From Gracilaria gracilis (taxonomy: Eukaryota > Rhodophyta > Florideophyceae > Gracilariales > Gracilariaceae): a DNA stretch of 64,000 nucleotides. The notes under the pieces are model-generated. The model was not told where the DNA came from and searched no databases. It worked only from the letters and a program-made list of their open reading frames with translations. The DNA is taken from the NCBI GenBank assembly GCA_030374805.1, contig JARGSG010000207.1, positions 124,001 to 188,000 on the forward strand. Reading direction: 5' to 3'. This document shows, one piece after another, positions 1-9,629 of the stretch. The first letter of the stretch is position 1. Every line of letters begins with the position of its first letter. Position numbers and translations under genes: made by a program.

Positions 1-657
1 CCTTATTGCACACGATGGAAGTTGCAGCCCGACAAACCGAATAGCGTATCCGCTCTCGAGAATTGCTCGCTGCGTGTTATCTTGACCCACTTCTTTATGG
101 TGCTTCCCATCATCATGTGTACTCATCCCGTCATGGACCTCATGGGCGCCAAATACTCGGTTGAGGCGCTACCCACGTTGCCGTTCCTTGCCTTTCAAAT
201 CTTTTTATTCTTTCTCATCGAAGACTTTGTGTTTTATTGGGGACACCGAGCATTACATACACCGTTTCTCTACAAGAAGGTGCACTCTATCCATCACGAA
301 CATTCTGCGCCGTTTGGCATTGCCGCAGAGTATGCGCATCCGTTTGAGGTAGTGTTCTTGGGCACAGCAACTCTAACTGGCCCAATGCTGTTTGCACCGC
401 ATTTGCTCACGTTATACATCTATCTCGCCCTACGGTGCGCACAGACTGTGGAATGTCATTCCGGCTTTGACTTTCCATGGAGTCTTAACCGATGGTTTCC
501 TCTCTATGGCGGTGCTCACTTTCACGACCATCACCATCGAATTCATTCTGGTAACTACTCCAGTACTTTCATATGGGTAGATGCACTGTGCGGCACGGAC
601 AGTGCGTTCCAAGCGTGGCGGAGAAAGAGGCAACTTAACAAAGCAAAACTCAGGTAA
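1..657 (+). CDS. ERG25: C-4 methylsterol monooxygenase (SMO/ERG25), 3' part
   Basis: This is the C-terminal part of a sterol C-4 methyl oxidase, a membrane di-iron enzyme of the endoplasmic reticulum that oxidises 4-methyl groups in sterol synthesis. The reading frame is open to the left edge, so the start lies outside the window. The three histidine clusters of the fatty-acid hydroxylase superfamily are visible in order: HRALH, HSIHHEH and HFHDHHH, and hydrophobic segments lie before and between them. The order and spacing fit ERG25/SMO better than sterol desaturase ERG3 or ceramide hydroxylase. The TAA stop sits inside CTCAGGTAAGAC, which is also a perfect splice donor, so the true end may be a few codons further on, in an exon starting near 885. 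The next gene, ASF1, converges on it. Confidence 0.9.
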   Translation, partial: PYCTRWKLQPDKPNSVSALENCSLRVILTHFFMVLPIIMCTHPVMDLMGAKYSVEALPTLPFLAFQIFLFFLIEDFVFYWGHRALHTPFLYKKVHSIHHEHSAPFGIAAEYAHPFEVVFLGTATLTGPMLFAPHLLTLYIYLALRCAQTVECHSGFDFPWSLNRWFPLYGGAHFHDHHHRIHSGNYSSTFIWVDALCGTDSAFQAWRRKRQLNKAKLR

Positions 658-1121
658 GACTGTGCCACTCTATCACTTGAGCGCTTCTATGCGCTGCTCC
701 GTCATACAGCACGTGTGATATGTTATTTCTCAAACGCCTCGGGATGTGCGCTCGCTTGAGCGCGTTGACTTGTGCTATTCATAAATCTAGTCCGGTGCTG
801 AATGCTCATGACCATGAACGTGGCTGTCAATTGTCACATGTACTGACTCGGTAAACAATACAATACGTCTGTTTTCGATTGCAGCAACGTTGCTTTCCTA
901 TGTGCACCGTGACCATTCCCCAGCTTGCTAGACCATGAACGATGAGCATTGTCCCTTTCCAATGCTATGCTCACACACGTCAGCAGCGTCGAAGTCAGTC
1001 AGCGCCAAAATGTTGAAACCTTGCAAGGTACGGTGCCAGAGGCGACACGGGACGTGGAGGATTTACAAGTGCTTGTTGAACAAGATGGACAATAGCATGC
1101 GTTGAGTAGTAAGCGGGACGT
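658..1121. other. Intergenic, between convergent SMO and ASF1 genes
   Basis: I see no gene here. The stretch should hold the 3' untranslated regions of both convergent neighbours. A polypyrimidine tract followed by TTGCAG at about 872-884 could be the acceptor for a last SMO exon that would encode nine residues and stop at 910-912. Confidence 0.5.
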
Positions 1122-1800
1122 CTATGCGACATTGGTTTGGCGATTAATTTCAGCAGCAGCAGCAAAGTGAGAACCATCTGTAGACAGCTCCGGTTCTGTG
1201 GGTGTCCCCGTTTTAACCTCGCGAAAGTCAAACTTGTGCGGAAACTTTGTGACGCGTGGTTCATGAGCAGCCACAGTGCGTTGTATCTTGTTGATGAGTG
1301 GTTTCGATGGTGGGTTCTCGTGTAGGTCGGGGTCTGTGTACTGATTGCTTACATAATATCCTACTCGAATGAACTCAGCGCCGTTGTAGCTGCAGGTGAG
1401 TAACACTATGGTGACTCCAAGAACGTCCGAATCTGGGATTAGTGAGGAGTTGGGAGGGTCGACCTGCAGCACGAACATGAAACGGCCTGTGTTATCTGCC
1501 GGAAGAAGCACTGCGTCCAATTCCTGGTCATGGCTCTCATCCTCTGCACAGCCGACATATATCACCTTCCATTCTATATCTGTGAAGGCGCAGTGGCGAA
1601 GGCGATACCAGAATAGCAGCGTGGATTAGTATTGAAATGAATTGATCGGGAAGAAGGAGTGACGATGAATAACAAAGGACGAGCGACTTACCTTCCTTGA
1701 GCGACTCGCGGACGTCGTAGGTTATTTCAAACTGCAAGGGATTGGTGAAGGGGGCTGGATTGTCAAGGACTTTCACATCGAAAATGTCAACGGCGGCCAT
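1122..1800 (-). CDS. ASF1: Histone H3-H4 chaperone ASF1 (two exons)
   Basis: ASF1 is a nuclear chaperone that hands H3-H4 dimers to the assembly factors CAF-1 and HIRA. The ATG is at 1800-1798 and exon 1 (1692-1800) encodes MAAVDIFDVKVLDNPAPF, the typical first beta strand. A GT-AG intron of 112 nt (1580-1691, donor GTAAGT, acceptor TTCACAG, TACTAAT branch-like site) joins KED to IEWKVIYVG. Exon 2 (1122-1579) carries the conserved immunoglobulin-like core, including PDSDVLGVTIVLLTC, FIRVGYYVSNQY and ENPP. The total is 188 residues, a normal size, with a short polar tail. Alignment with ASF1 is unambiguous by eye. The 524-nt spacer before bL17 should contain its promoter. Confidence 0.95.
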
Positions 1801-2324
1801 GATGCATGGCCTGCGACAAAACACGGAACGCTACACGAAGAATTTGCCAGGAATGCAGGAGGCGGACTGTGTACTGAAGGAAGATGGGCACGGGCGGGAC
1901 AAAGGGGTTTACAGAGAGGGATTTGAAAGAAGCAACAAAAAGAAGAAGGCAAGCGATTCGCGACGGTGGTGCGGAGGAGGAGGAGGAAAGGCGGTTGGCA
2001 CATATCTTACGGGTTTGGCTTTAACGCTTCGCGCCAAATATCGTTGCGCCGATGCGCGCGTTGTCAAATGGAGCCAATTTTGGCAGCTTTGGCTCCTTGT
2101 ATCGCGTGTCGTTCAAGCTGCCGCCCAACGAAATGCCAACGTCTCAAGTTCGGACCTGTTTACCAGGGTGCAACGGTACCAAACGGTACGTGCTCCACTT
2201 CAGTCGGCCGCCATGAGCGCGGCTCAGGTGCCGTCGAAACGATCAGCGTTTGTTCTGCGAGCACAACCATCACGGCAAGTGCCACCGCAGTTTCAGGTCA
2301 TTCCGCATGCGCCCCCATTGTGGC
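1801..2324. promoter_or_regulatory. Spacer upstream of ASF1
   Basis: This lies between the ASF1 start and the bL17 stop, both on the minus strand, and probably contains the ASF1 promoter. Around 2163-2190 it has two close ACGGTAC blocks (GCAACGGTACC and AAACGGTACG), related to the TACCAACGGTA motif that recurs in other spacers of the window. I see no clear TATA box and no gene. Confidence 0.4.
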
Positions 2325-2780
2325 TCAGTCCAATGCCACCGCCAGACCCGTGCGTGGCGACATTGAAGAGCGCGTCTTCCGCTGTTGCTTCCTCATAATC
2401 TGTTCCGGAGTAAGGATAGATTTCTCAGTCTGCGTCCACTCTATCACAGCCATAGGTGCACAATCGCCCCTTCGAAACCGCGTCTTCAGCACTCGAGTGT
2501 AGCCACCACTTCTGTCCGTGAAGCGTGGCGCCAGCTCCATGAACACCTTTTTCGCCGCCCCATTTGTTTGAACGTACCCATTCACACGCCGTTTGGCGTT
2601 GAGTGTTTGTTTCTTTCCTAGCGTGATGATGCGATCTGCAATGCGACGCAGTTCCTTCGCCTTTGCTACCGTGGTTTCTATGCTCTCGTGCTCGATGAGC
2701 GAAGTGACCTGGTTGCGGAACAACGCCTTTCGATGCGAACTAGTTCGCGATAGTTTTCGCAGTGCCACTCTGTGTTTCAT
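2325..2780 (-). CDS. Ribosomal protein bL17, probably mitochondrial
   Basis: This 151-residue protein is the bacterial-type large-subunit protein L17. It begins MKHRVALRKLSRTSSHRKAL and continues with LIEHESIETTVAKAKELRR, the family's most conserved block. GGYTRVLKTRFRRGD follows and then MAVIEW, which corresponds to the usual end of the domain. About 35 extra residues form a basic tail. There is no obvious cleavable presequence, which is common for mitochondrial bL17; the plastid ribosome is the alternative. The gene is a single exon on the same strand as ASF1 and upstream of it. Confidence 0.9.
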   Translation of the reverse strand: MKHRVALRKLSRTSSHRKALFRNQVTSLIEHESIETTVAKAKELRRIADRIITLGKKQTLNAKRRVNGYVQTNGAAKKVFMELAPRFTDRSGGYTRVLKTRFRRGDCAPMAVIEWTQTEKSILTPEQIMRKQQRKTRSSMSPRTGLAVALD

Positions 2781-5049
2781 GACGCGGCGGCCGTGAGCCT
2801 TTACGTAGTCACAGCCTTCTCTTGAAGATGGACCGAATCATGATCCGCTCAACTGGGCGAGCAGCACACCCATGCTCGAGTTGAAATGAGAAATCGTTTT
2901 TCCCGAAGCAGAAACTAGTATCTAATTTTTTCCTATTGTAATTAGAATTCGCTGTCTATTAAATACAACACAAGATATCTGCCACATGTGGGACAGCGTC
3001 GGGGAATTGCCGAAGCATTCTATGACTCGACAGAAATTGAACTTGCATCTTAACCACAAGTATACGCATTCGTTCATGCAAAGTTCGCAACCTATTAACT
3101 TCAAGCTCCTACTCAATTTCATGCTCAACCCTCTTACTCCTTGCCAATAACAAAAAAGGTAACAAGTACATTATTTCTATATCAATCTTGCCTTTCCCTC
3201 TAATACTTCAACGAGCCATGAGTCGCCACTGCTGTTCATCAAAACAATTCGGTTAGTACAGTTGTTTCATTTTGTCCTCTTTCATGCGGACAACTTTCCA
3301 AACGCGTTACTATGAAGCAAGACTATCTTATGGACAAATTCGTTCATTGTCCAAAGAAATCACGGTTCTTATTCTAGGCCGCTGTATAGACACTGTCCCA
3401 TTGTAACAAAACAGTACTACTGTTGTGAGAAGCAGGACAGAAGCACGCAATGCACACCACTAGCAAAGTGGGCGCGTAATTAGAGAGATATGCTCAAATC
3501 ACTCTAATTAGATACGCACCCACTTCGATGGTGGTGTGAATTGCCTGCTTCTGTCCTACTTCTCATAACTGTACAGAACAGCACAGCCGTTTGTCGTAGT
3601 TTCACCCGGGATCCTTCGATTTAGTGGTCTTTAAAGATAAGCCATATTTTCTAGACTTTCTGTAGAACTGGTAGAACGAAACGCCACCTCCAGTGGAGTG
3701 TGCTGATGCTCATCAACCTTTTCAATTGAGTTCACTCTTGCCAGCTTACAATGAAAGCAATTCTCGTCAAAGGACGTTCGTCAAAGCCCAACGAAGCGCA
3801 AATTGTTCTTTGTCATTTTTAACATTTGTGCCGCCGACTGTTTGTTCAAAGATCTGTCACTGGAATAGAGAGAGAGAGAGAGAGAGACTTCTAATTGAAA
3901 GTGATTATGACTACTTGTAGTTCTGCAAACGTTTGCCAAAGCCGCCAAACCGTTAGTTCTAACGCATCCGCGCTCCGTGCGTTTTGATGGACATGATTCA
4001 CAAACATTCACAGTTCTGCTTGCCGAACCTGAATCTGACAAGGTGATCGGCTCTGAATATCCACAAGCATTCTTGGGTGTATTGGACGGCCAGCGTTTCA
4101 CTACTTACATGAAAACTGGTTTCCGTGACAAAGATAAGCAGCTCATTTGAATTACTTGTGAACACCTCCGCGAGATTTCATAATCTCCTATTGTATGAAA
4201 TTGAAGGAATAGATCTACCTTCGTAGAACGTTCAAAGGAAACGAATATCGCTTCCAAAATGGGAGTGATAAACTTTCGTTTTAGTTTTTAGCCTTCTTTG
4301 AGAGAGAGGAATATTTTCAGGATAGAGCTCCGTCGTCTCGGAATCAGGGAGGCCAGATCATAATAAAGAAGAAGAAGGAGTAGTAGACCACACTTAAGAA
4401 AGTAAACGAACGAGAAAAATGTATCTGCACAGTTCGTACAGTGGTTCTCTTTCCTCAGGAAGGCCAGAATCTTTGAAGTGCTTTCAATATATTTGATGTC
4501 AAATTTCCCCCTTGCTGATCGCCTAAAGTCACACGACGGCTTGCAATAGTTATCGGACGCTTCAATGGCGGCCTCCGTTCATCAGCTGTAGATAGAGGCG
4601 TCGAACAGTCAGTGCCACTGCGTTTGAAAACTTATGGAAGACTGCTTTGCCGCATACTTATGTAGCTGGAAAGAAGTCATCTACAACCTCCAAACAAGAG
4701 TTCGAAGAAGAGCGTATGGGCATGGATGCTGAAATAGACTCTCGAGCCCTGCTTCACAGTTTTTGGGACAGCTGTCTACAGTTTCAACGGGGACTGAATT
4801 CCAAGATGCGCAATTGGAACGGATATAGCCACAGGTATCTACAATAGATACTGCAGGAAGATGAGATAGGATTCATCCACTCCGAATGATCATGATGGTC
4901 ACAACATCATATTTCGCGCTGAATGTTGGAGATCAGGCTTAATCCCCGCTACGAATCTTGACCGCGTTTCAGAGACGATACAATTCGAAATGTGGCTTTG
5001 AAAGGATGAAAAATAAGCTTTCTCATGCAACCATCTCGACCGCTTCTCC
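2781..5049. other. AT-rich intergenic region with repeat remnants
   Basis: This is about 2.3 kb without a recognisable gene. It contains a long imperfect foldback element (3411-3582), a (GA)n tract at about 3869-3888, and two pieces of the dispersed LINE-like repeat of this window: one on the minus strand at about 4262-4375 and one on the plus strand at about 4425-4495, recognised by the AGGAAGGCCAGAA block. Base composition is much more AT-rich than the gene clusters on either side. Confidence 0.6.
3411..3582. repeat. Foldback (inverted-repeat) element, MITE-like
   Basis: Left arm 3427-3487 and right arm 3501-3564 are imperfect reverse complements, with about eight mismatches over some 60 aligned bases and a three-base gap. 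They share GAGAAGYAGGACAGAAGCA, CACACCAC and AAGTGGGYGCG. The centre is about 13 nt. A weaker complementarity extends both arms outwards to about 3411 and 3582. No reading frame is present. It looks like a decayed non-autonomous foldback DNA element; a hairpin RNA precursor is the alternative. Confidence 0.7.
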
Positions 5050-6012
5050 ATGAGGGTGTCACGTCTTGGGAGTTCGTTGCCGATACTCTTTGGAGGGCAT
5101 TCGCATGGGGTGAAGTTTGTCGCGCAATCTGCGACTAGGACTGCTGTGCAGTACCGCCACCGCGGTGGCTGTATCTCGACAAGTCTCGTTCGCATGAATT
5201 CCAACGATGAGAGCGCAGTACCTTTTGAAGCTCTTGTATCGTCCTGGGAAACAACCCAAGAGGAAATAGCGAAGAAAGTGGATTGCAGTGATGATAATAA
5301 TGACTGGAGTCACTTGTTTACCATTAATGGATTCAAAGGGGAGAGAGATTTGTTCGTGGCAGGGGCTGATGTATCATTTTCCACTACAGAAGACCTTGCA
5401 ATCGGAACTGTTGCAGTTGTGAAGCTACATGCTGATGCTTCTCATGAGCTAGTGTTTTCGAAGTCGTGCAAGGTTTCAATGGCACAACCATATGTGCCAA
5501 CTTTCTTGGGCTTCCGGGAGGCACCCGTGGTGTCTACACTCCTAAATCAGCTACCTGAGGTGGTCCGTAGAAGCATCGACTGTTTACTAGTTGACGGAAA
5601 CGGTCTTTTGCATCCGCGCAAGGCTGGTTTGGCTTGTCATGTCGGAGTAGAAGAGGACATTCCTTGTATTGGAGTGTCCAAGACCTTGCTATTCGTTGAC
5701 GGCCTTGATGAGAAGACCATACGCGAAAAGGCCGCAACCAGCGGTCCACATGGAATTGATGTGGTTGGAGATAGTGGATTCTTATGGGGAAAAGCGATTA
5801 TGACGGGAAACGCCCAGCGCAAACCAATTTACGTCTCCGTTGGGCATAGAGTGTCTCTTTTGACTTCGACTCGACTGGTTTTAGCTCTTTGCGACTATCG
5901 AGTTCCAGCCCCGGTTCGATACGCCGACTTGCACTCTCGAGCCTTCATCAGGGGTGAACATCATGACATATTCAAAGAAGAAGAGTTCATATCTCTGGAT
6001 ACAAAGGTCTAG
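5050..6012 (+). CDS. Endonuclease V (inosine-specific nuclease)
   Basis: Endonuclease V cuts nucleic acid one base 3' of deoxyinosine or inosine; the eukaryotic enzymes act mainly on RNA. The catalytic layout is clear: GADVSF with Asp107, the YVPTFLGFRE block ending in Glu157, VDGNG with Asp182, HPRKAG (188-193) and the SK pair at 210-211. PIYVSVGHRVSLLTS forms the conserved end of the domain. The protein is 320 residues from the first ATG. The first 48 residues are rich in Arg and Ser and could be an organelle-targeting peptide, or translation could begin at Met49 (5194). It is a single-exon gene isolated between repeat-rich spacers. Confidence 0.93.
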   Translation: MRVSRLGSSLPILFGGHSHGVKFVAQSATRTAVQYRHRGGCISTSLVRMNSNDESAVPFEALVSSWETTQEEIAKKVDCSDDNNDWSHLFTINGFKGERDLFVAGADVSFSTTEDLAIGTVAVVKLHADASHELVFSKSCKVSMAQPYVPTFLGFREAPVVSTLLNQLPEVVRRSIDCLLVDGNGLLHPRKAGLACHVGVEEDIPCIGVSKTLLFVDGLDEKTIREKAATSGPHGIDVVGDSGFLWGKAIMTGNAQRKPIYVSVGHRVSLLTSTRLVLALCDYRVPAPVRYADLHSRAFIRGEHHDIFKEEEFISLDTKV

Positions 6013-7606
6013 AAGATAAACCCATGTAGTACCTTGAACAAGAAGATGAGCAGAAATTCGATCCCCTATTCTTGTTCTTGTTGCGTTGGTTTTAAGCTTT
6101 GTTTTCCTGGAATGACTAGAACTTCTAGTCTAGGGTAGAAGAATAGACAGGGAGACGGAAACGCCGCAATCATTCGCTTAAAGAGTTGATACGACAGTGC
6201 CCACAAAAGTTGTTGGCCTTTTTGCACAGAGAAAACTGGCTTTTCGTTAGTTCACCCTCTCTACTTGTGAGCACACAAGGTTAACTATAACTTGACGCGG
6301 AACGCTTCTGTTGGAAGAAGGTTTCGCTCACTGGAGAGGCCGACATCTGTTCAGGCCATCTCTTAACAATACCTGCAACTACATGTCAGTTTCCCTTCAG
6401 TTTAGCGAATAGAATAAAAAAGCTTGAAGTCCATAAAGAAGACACATCGATTATGGAATTTACCCTGAGATGATCGATGACCACGTCAAGGAAGAATGTG
6501 CTTGCTGTCCCGTCATGAACGTCGAGGGGTTTCAGTTGCGCAAATTATTGGAAAATGGCTGGTTTACCTGGAGAGGGAGCGTTTGTTTGAACAAGAACAC
6601 TCTGCATTGAGCAGAAATTGTGAAGCATTGTATGCGAAAAAGTGTGAGAGAGAGAGACGGAAGGTTACCTTTTGTCAGTTTGATGGTGATTATTACGACA
6701 CCCCAATTGAAATGTCACTGATATCATCCGAAAATGGCCTGTGAAAGTGCTGGCCTTCCTTGTGAGAGAGCGCTTCTTTAACCAGAAACGAAACGTACTA
6801 CATTTAGTTGTAATTAAGCTAGATGTGCCTATAAATGAGAGAGAGAGAGAGATATGGCGTGCTCCCTATCATGATTGTTGCTTGTTCATCTGTTCATCTT
6901 GTCTATGTTTTGTTTTGTCAGAGTTTTCTTTTCGATATATCTTGGAAGCAGGTCCGGGTCCCTGAACAAACATGGATGATCGTCAATACTGACAACCAAC
7001 GTTGTCAAGCACGTTGTGTTTTTTTTTATTGCAGCTCAAGGGCTAGCGCACATGGCCTTGCCAGAATTGTGAAGGAAGTGAAGTGCACAAGACTAGTAGT
7101 GGTGTGAAACAGTTGTACCATGAAACATTTATGATACCAAGATATATTTGTTTGCTAGCAGTAGCATAATATTTCATATTATGACGTCATTGTGACTGCG
7201 AAGCAATTCGAAGGCGTTGTGTGATTATCAATGAAGCTGCTTGCGTATCCATACCAAACGCGGCGTGGTCTGTCGCAGTTGTCCGCTGTCGTCGGGGAAC
7301 TCTTCTTGTGGTCACGAGAGATGTTTGTCGTTTCCCCATGACTGACTCATAATTCCGTTACATTGAAAGGAACAGTTACATGTGAAGACATGACATGTTC
7401 ATCGAATACTACTAAAACTCTAATGTACAACCCGATTTATATGGTAAGCTACACCAAAAAGTTGCATCGCATCTCATCGTCGACACTACATGTGATGTAG
7501 TATCTACATCACGCCATGCGTTGCCAAAAACGAACAAAAAAAAGGCACAGACGGGTCACTCGCTAGAACTCTAGCTAGAGGGGGATCATGCGACACTTGC
7601 CGTTGG
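6013..7606. other. AT-rich spacer with three copies of the dispersed repeat
   Basis: No gene is recognised. Three copies of the window's dispersed repeat lie here: plus strand at about 6250-6375 (GAGCACACAAG, then TGACGCGGAACG, then CAGGCCATCTC), minus strand at about 6555-6665, and minus strand at about 6725-6860. The two minus copies are in tandem and each carries a short GA tract. The last 500 nt, down to the HCF173-like A stop, shows nothing I can name. Confidence 0.6.
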
Positions 7607-9325
7607 CTAAACGACAGACTTCTCCGAGGGTTTGCTTTCTGGAACATAGGGAAACGGGGCAAACGACCTAGACTCTTCTTCATCCGGCTTGAGTTGCTTC
7701 AATCGCTCATCCGGAGTGCCCAAAAGCTGTGCATCGTCCTCAGCAATCGCAACTTCTGTGGTTACATTTGTCAGTTCGGGAGTATGAAACGCTTTGAGGA
7801 TCAAATCGGCAATATCATCTCTGCCCACACGCCCCGTGATATTATCGCCTTGGTCAAATACGAGGCGGTTGAGTCCGACAGTTTCTTCCTCGGTGAGCGC
7901 GGTGGGCCGAATAATGCAGTACGGAACGCCTGAAACGCGCACGGAATCCTCTCCTGCAAGCTTCCAATTGAGAAGCAGACCCAGCTGTTCATTGAGCTTG
8001 ACAGCTGGTGGCACTTGGTCGAACTGTTCGTCGGTGCGCAGAGGGCGTGTGGTGGCGGCGGATCCTATGTGCACTATCTTTGGGCATCGGGCGTGCTCTT
8101 GTTCCGTGTAGGCGCTGATGGAACTGATGCAAAGTTGGAAGTTTCCGGGTTTGAAATTTGGGTTGAGCTCGCCGTCATACTCAAACTTGCTGAGCATGAT
8201 TTGAAAGGCAAAGATTCGTTTGGGGTCCAGAGGTCGGGCGCTCTTGCGCGTTTTTGCGCGGAAGACAGTGTTGAACTCGGAGAACGGGACGCGAAGCTCC
8301 TCCCACACGCCGTTGACGGTTGGGAAGGTGTAGCAGTGCGATATGCCATCCCAGTTTGGATCGCAGCGGATGATGAGCTTGTAACTCTGGCCGTCACCGT
8401 TGACTCTGAGATCAATGCCGTTGTAGGCGCTCAAATCCATGGGTGTGTCAAACGTGACGGTTCGGGCGGAGGTGAAGCCGCCGCGATTGCTGGTGGACAC
8501 GTAACCGGAGAAAACAAGTTGAGCGTCTCTGACCGAGAGGTTGCTCTCGCTGACGCCGCCCATGACGACGTCGTCGAGAGGGCCCCATTGCGCGGCGACT
8601 TTGTCTGGGTCGGTAAACTCGAGCACCGGCAGTGTATCAACCTTATTGATGGCGTCAAAGTGCTTTCTGGCCGCCTGCATAAGGTTACTAAGCCCGCGAT
8701 ACTCGACATTCTCCGGCGAATCATCCAGCACGACCGGGGCGTAAAACTTGACGCCCTGAAAGTACTTTGAGCGATCCGGGTCGTCCCTCGGGCCGACGGT
8801 GGTGCCCGTGCAGCTAGCAAGCGCCACAACGTGGTCAAACAGCTCATCGCGCACGTTGTACAAATCGGACACAAAGACGTGCAGAGTGCCATCGCGCTCA
8901 TGCTGCAGCGCGTCGACGCCCACCATGAGCAGCGCGTCGATGAGGCGGTCGCGATCACGCACCAGCGCGCGCACGCGACGGCCGTCGCGCAGCAGGTCGC
9001 GCACGACGCGGCGGCCGCAGCCGCCGTTGGCGCCCGTGACCAGGTACAGCGGCGCGGCGCGGCGCTGCGCGGAGTTTGCCAGCTTGCGCGCGCGCGTGCG
9101 TAGCTCGGCGCCCGCGTCGAAGCGCTTGCCGCGCAGCAGCGCGCCTAGCGGCGAGTAGAACAGCGCCGTCTTGATGAAGCGCGACAGCGGCCAGGAGGCG
9201 CGCGGCTTGTCGGATGAGTTCATTCGCACGCGCGCGGAAAGCGGCGCGGCGGCGCGCGGCGCCAGAGGCGTGGCGTACGGCGCGCGGCGCGCGGACAGCG
9301 GCGTGGGCGACACGAACAGCAACAT
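7607..9325 (-). CDS. HCF173-like atypical SDR with CIA30 insert (copy A)
   Basis: This 572-residue protein has an N-terminal NAD(P)-binding Rossmann fold (VTGANGGCGRRVVRDLL, about residue 93) interrupted by a CIA30 domain (DDVVMGGVSESN, HCYTFP, ELNPNFKPG), after which the Rossmann-type part resumes (GVPYCIIRP). The same architecture defines plant HCF173, which promotes psbA translation for photosystem II; other plastid SDR-CIA30 proteins are the alternative. The start at 9325 is chosen because MLLFVSPTPLSARRAPYATP resembles a plastid transit peptide. The open frame upstream is low-complexity read-through of promoter repeats. It is a paralogue of the gene at 28439-30121 but much richer in G and C. 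It diverges from the FkbM gene. Confidence 0.85.
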   Translation of the reverse strand: MLLFVSPTPLSARRAPYATPLAPRAAAPLSARVRMNSSDKPRASWPLSRFIKTALFYSPLGALLRGKRFDAGAELRTRARKLANSAQRRAAPLYLVTGANGGCGRRVVRDLLRDGRRVRALVRDRDRLIDALLMVGVDALQHERDGTLHVFVSDLYNVRDELFDHVVALASCTGTTVGPRDDPDRSKYFQGVKFYAPVVLDDSPENVEYRGLSNLMQAARKHFDAINKVDTLPVLEFTDPDKVAAQWGPLDDVVMGGVSESNLSVRDAQLVFSGYVSTSNRGGFTSARTVTFDTPMDLSAYNGIDLRVNGDGQSYKLIIRCDPNWDGISHCYTFPTVNGVWEELRVPFSEFNTVFRAKTRKSARPLDPKRIFAFQIMLSKFEYDGELNPNFKPGNFQLCISSISAYTEQEHARCPKIVHIGSAATTRPLRTDEQFDQVPPAVKLNEQLGLLLNWKLAGEDSVRVSGVPYCIIRPTALTEEETVGLNRLVFDQGDNITGRVGRDDIADLILKAFHTPELTNVTTEVAIAEDDAQLLGTPDERLKQLKPDEEESRSFAPFPYVPESKPSEKSVV

Positions 9326-9629
9326 TGGTGTGTGTGTGTGGGTGGGTGTGAGTGTGGGAGTTTGGGGGATGGAGGACGGGGAGGGACGGAGGGACGGAGG
9401 AACGGTGTGAGGGACGGAGGAACGGTGTGAGGGAGGGGGGAACGGTGTGAGGGAGGGGGAGATGGGGGAGATTTGAATCCAAATGGGGGGTGGGGGGCAA
9501 TCTGCTTGCAGGTGCAATCTGCTTGCAGGTGCAATCTGCTTGCACACGTTTGGCGCATGATGCAAAAGGCGCGCACGTGCGCGTGCGATATCAGCGACGG
9601 CGATCACATGATCGCCGTCGCTGATCACA
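9326..9629. promoter_or_regulatory. Divergent promoter with tandem repeats and palindromes
   Basis: This spacer separates the divergent HCF173-like A and FkbM genes. It has (GT)n at about 9329-9355, G-rich 20-bp tandem units beginning AACGGTGTGAGGGA at 9401, 9421 and 9441, three 17-bp units beginning GCAATCTGCTTGCA at 9497, 9514 and 9531, the 12-bp palindrome GCGCACGTGCGC (9571-9582) with a central G-box, and a 17-bp inverted repeat (9590-9625) ending four bases before the FkbM ATG. Confidence 0.75.
9590..9625. repeat. Perfect 17-bp inverted repeat with 2-nt loop
   Basis: Arms 9590-9606 (ATCAGCGACGGCGATCA) and 9609-9625 are exact reverse complements around CA. In a transcript of the FkbM gene it would form a very stable hairpin just ahead of the start codon at 9630. 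As DNA it could be a dimeric protein site. Confidence 0.9.

Noticed and set aside
1742-2398. 218-codon plus-strand frame over ASF1 exon 1 and its upstream spacer
   Set aside because: It is antisense to a certain exon, has no family resemblance, and overlaps the promoter and the end of bL17.
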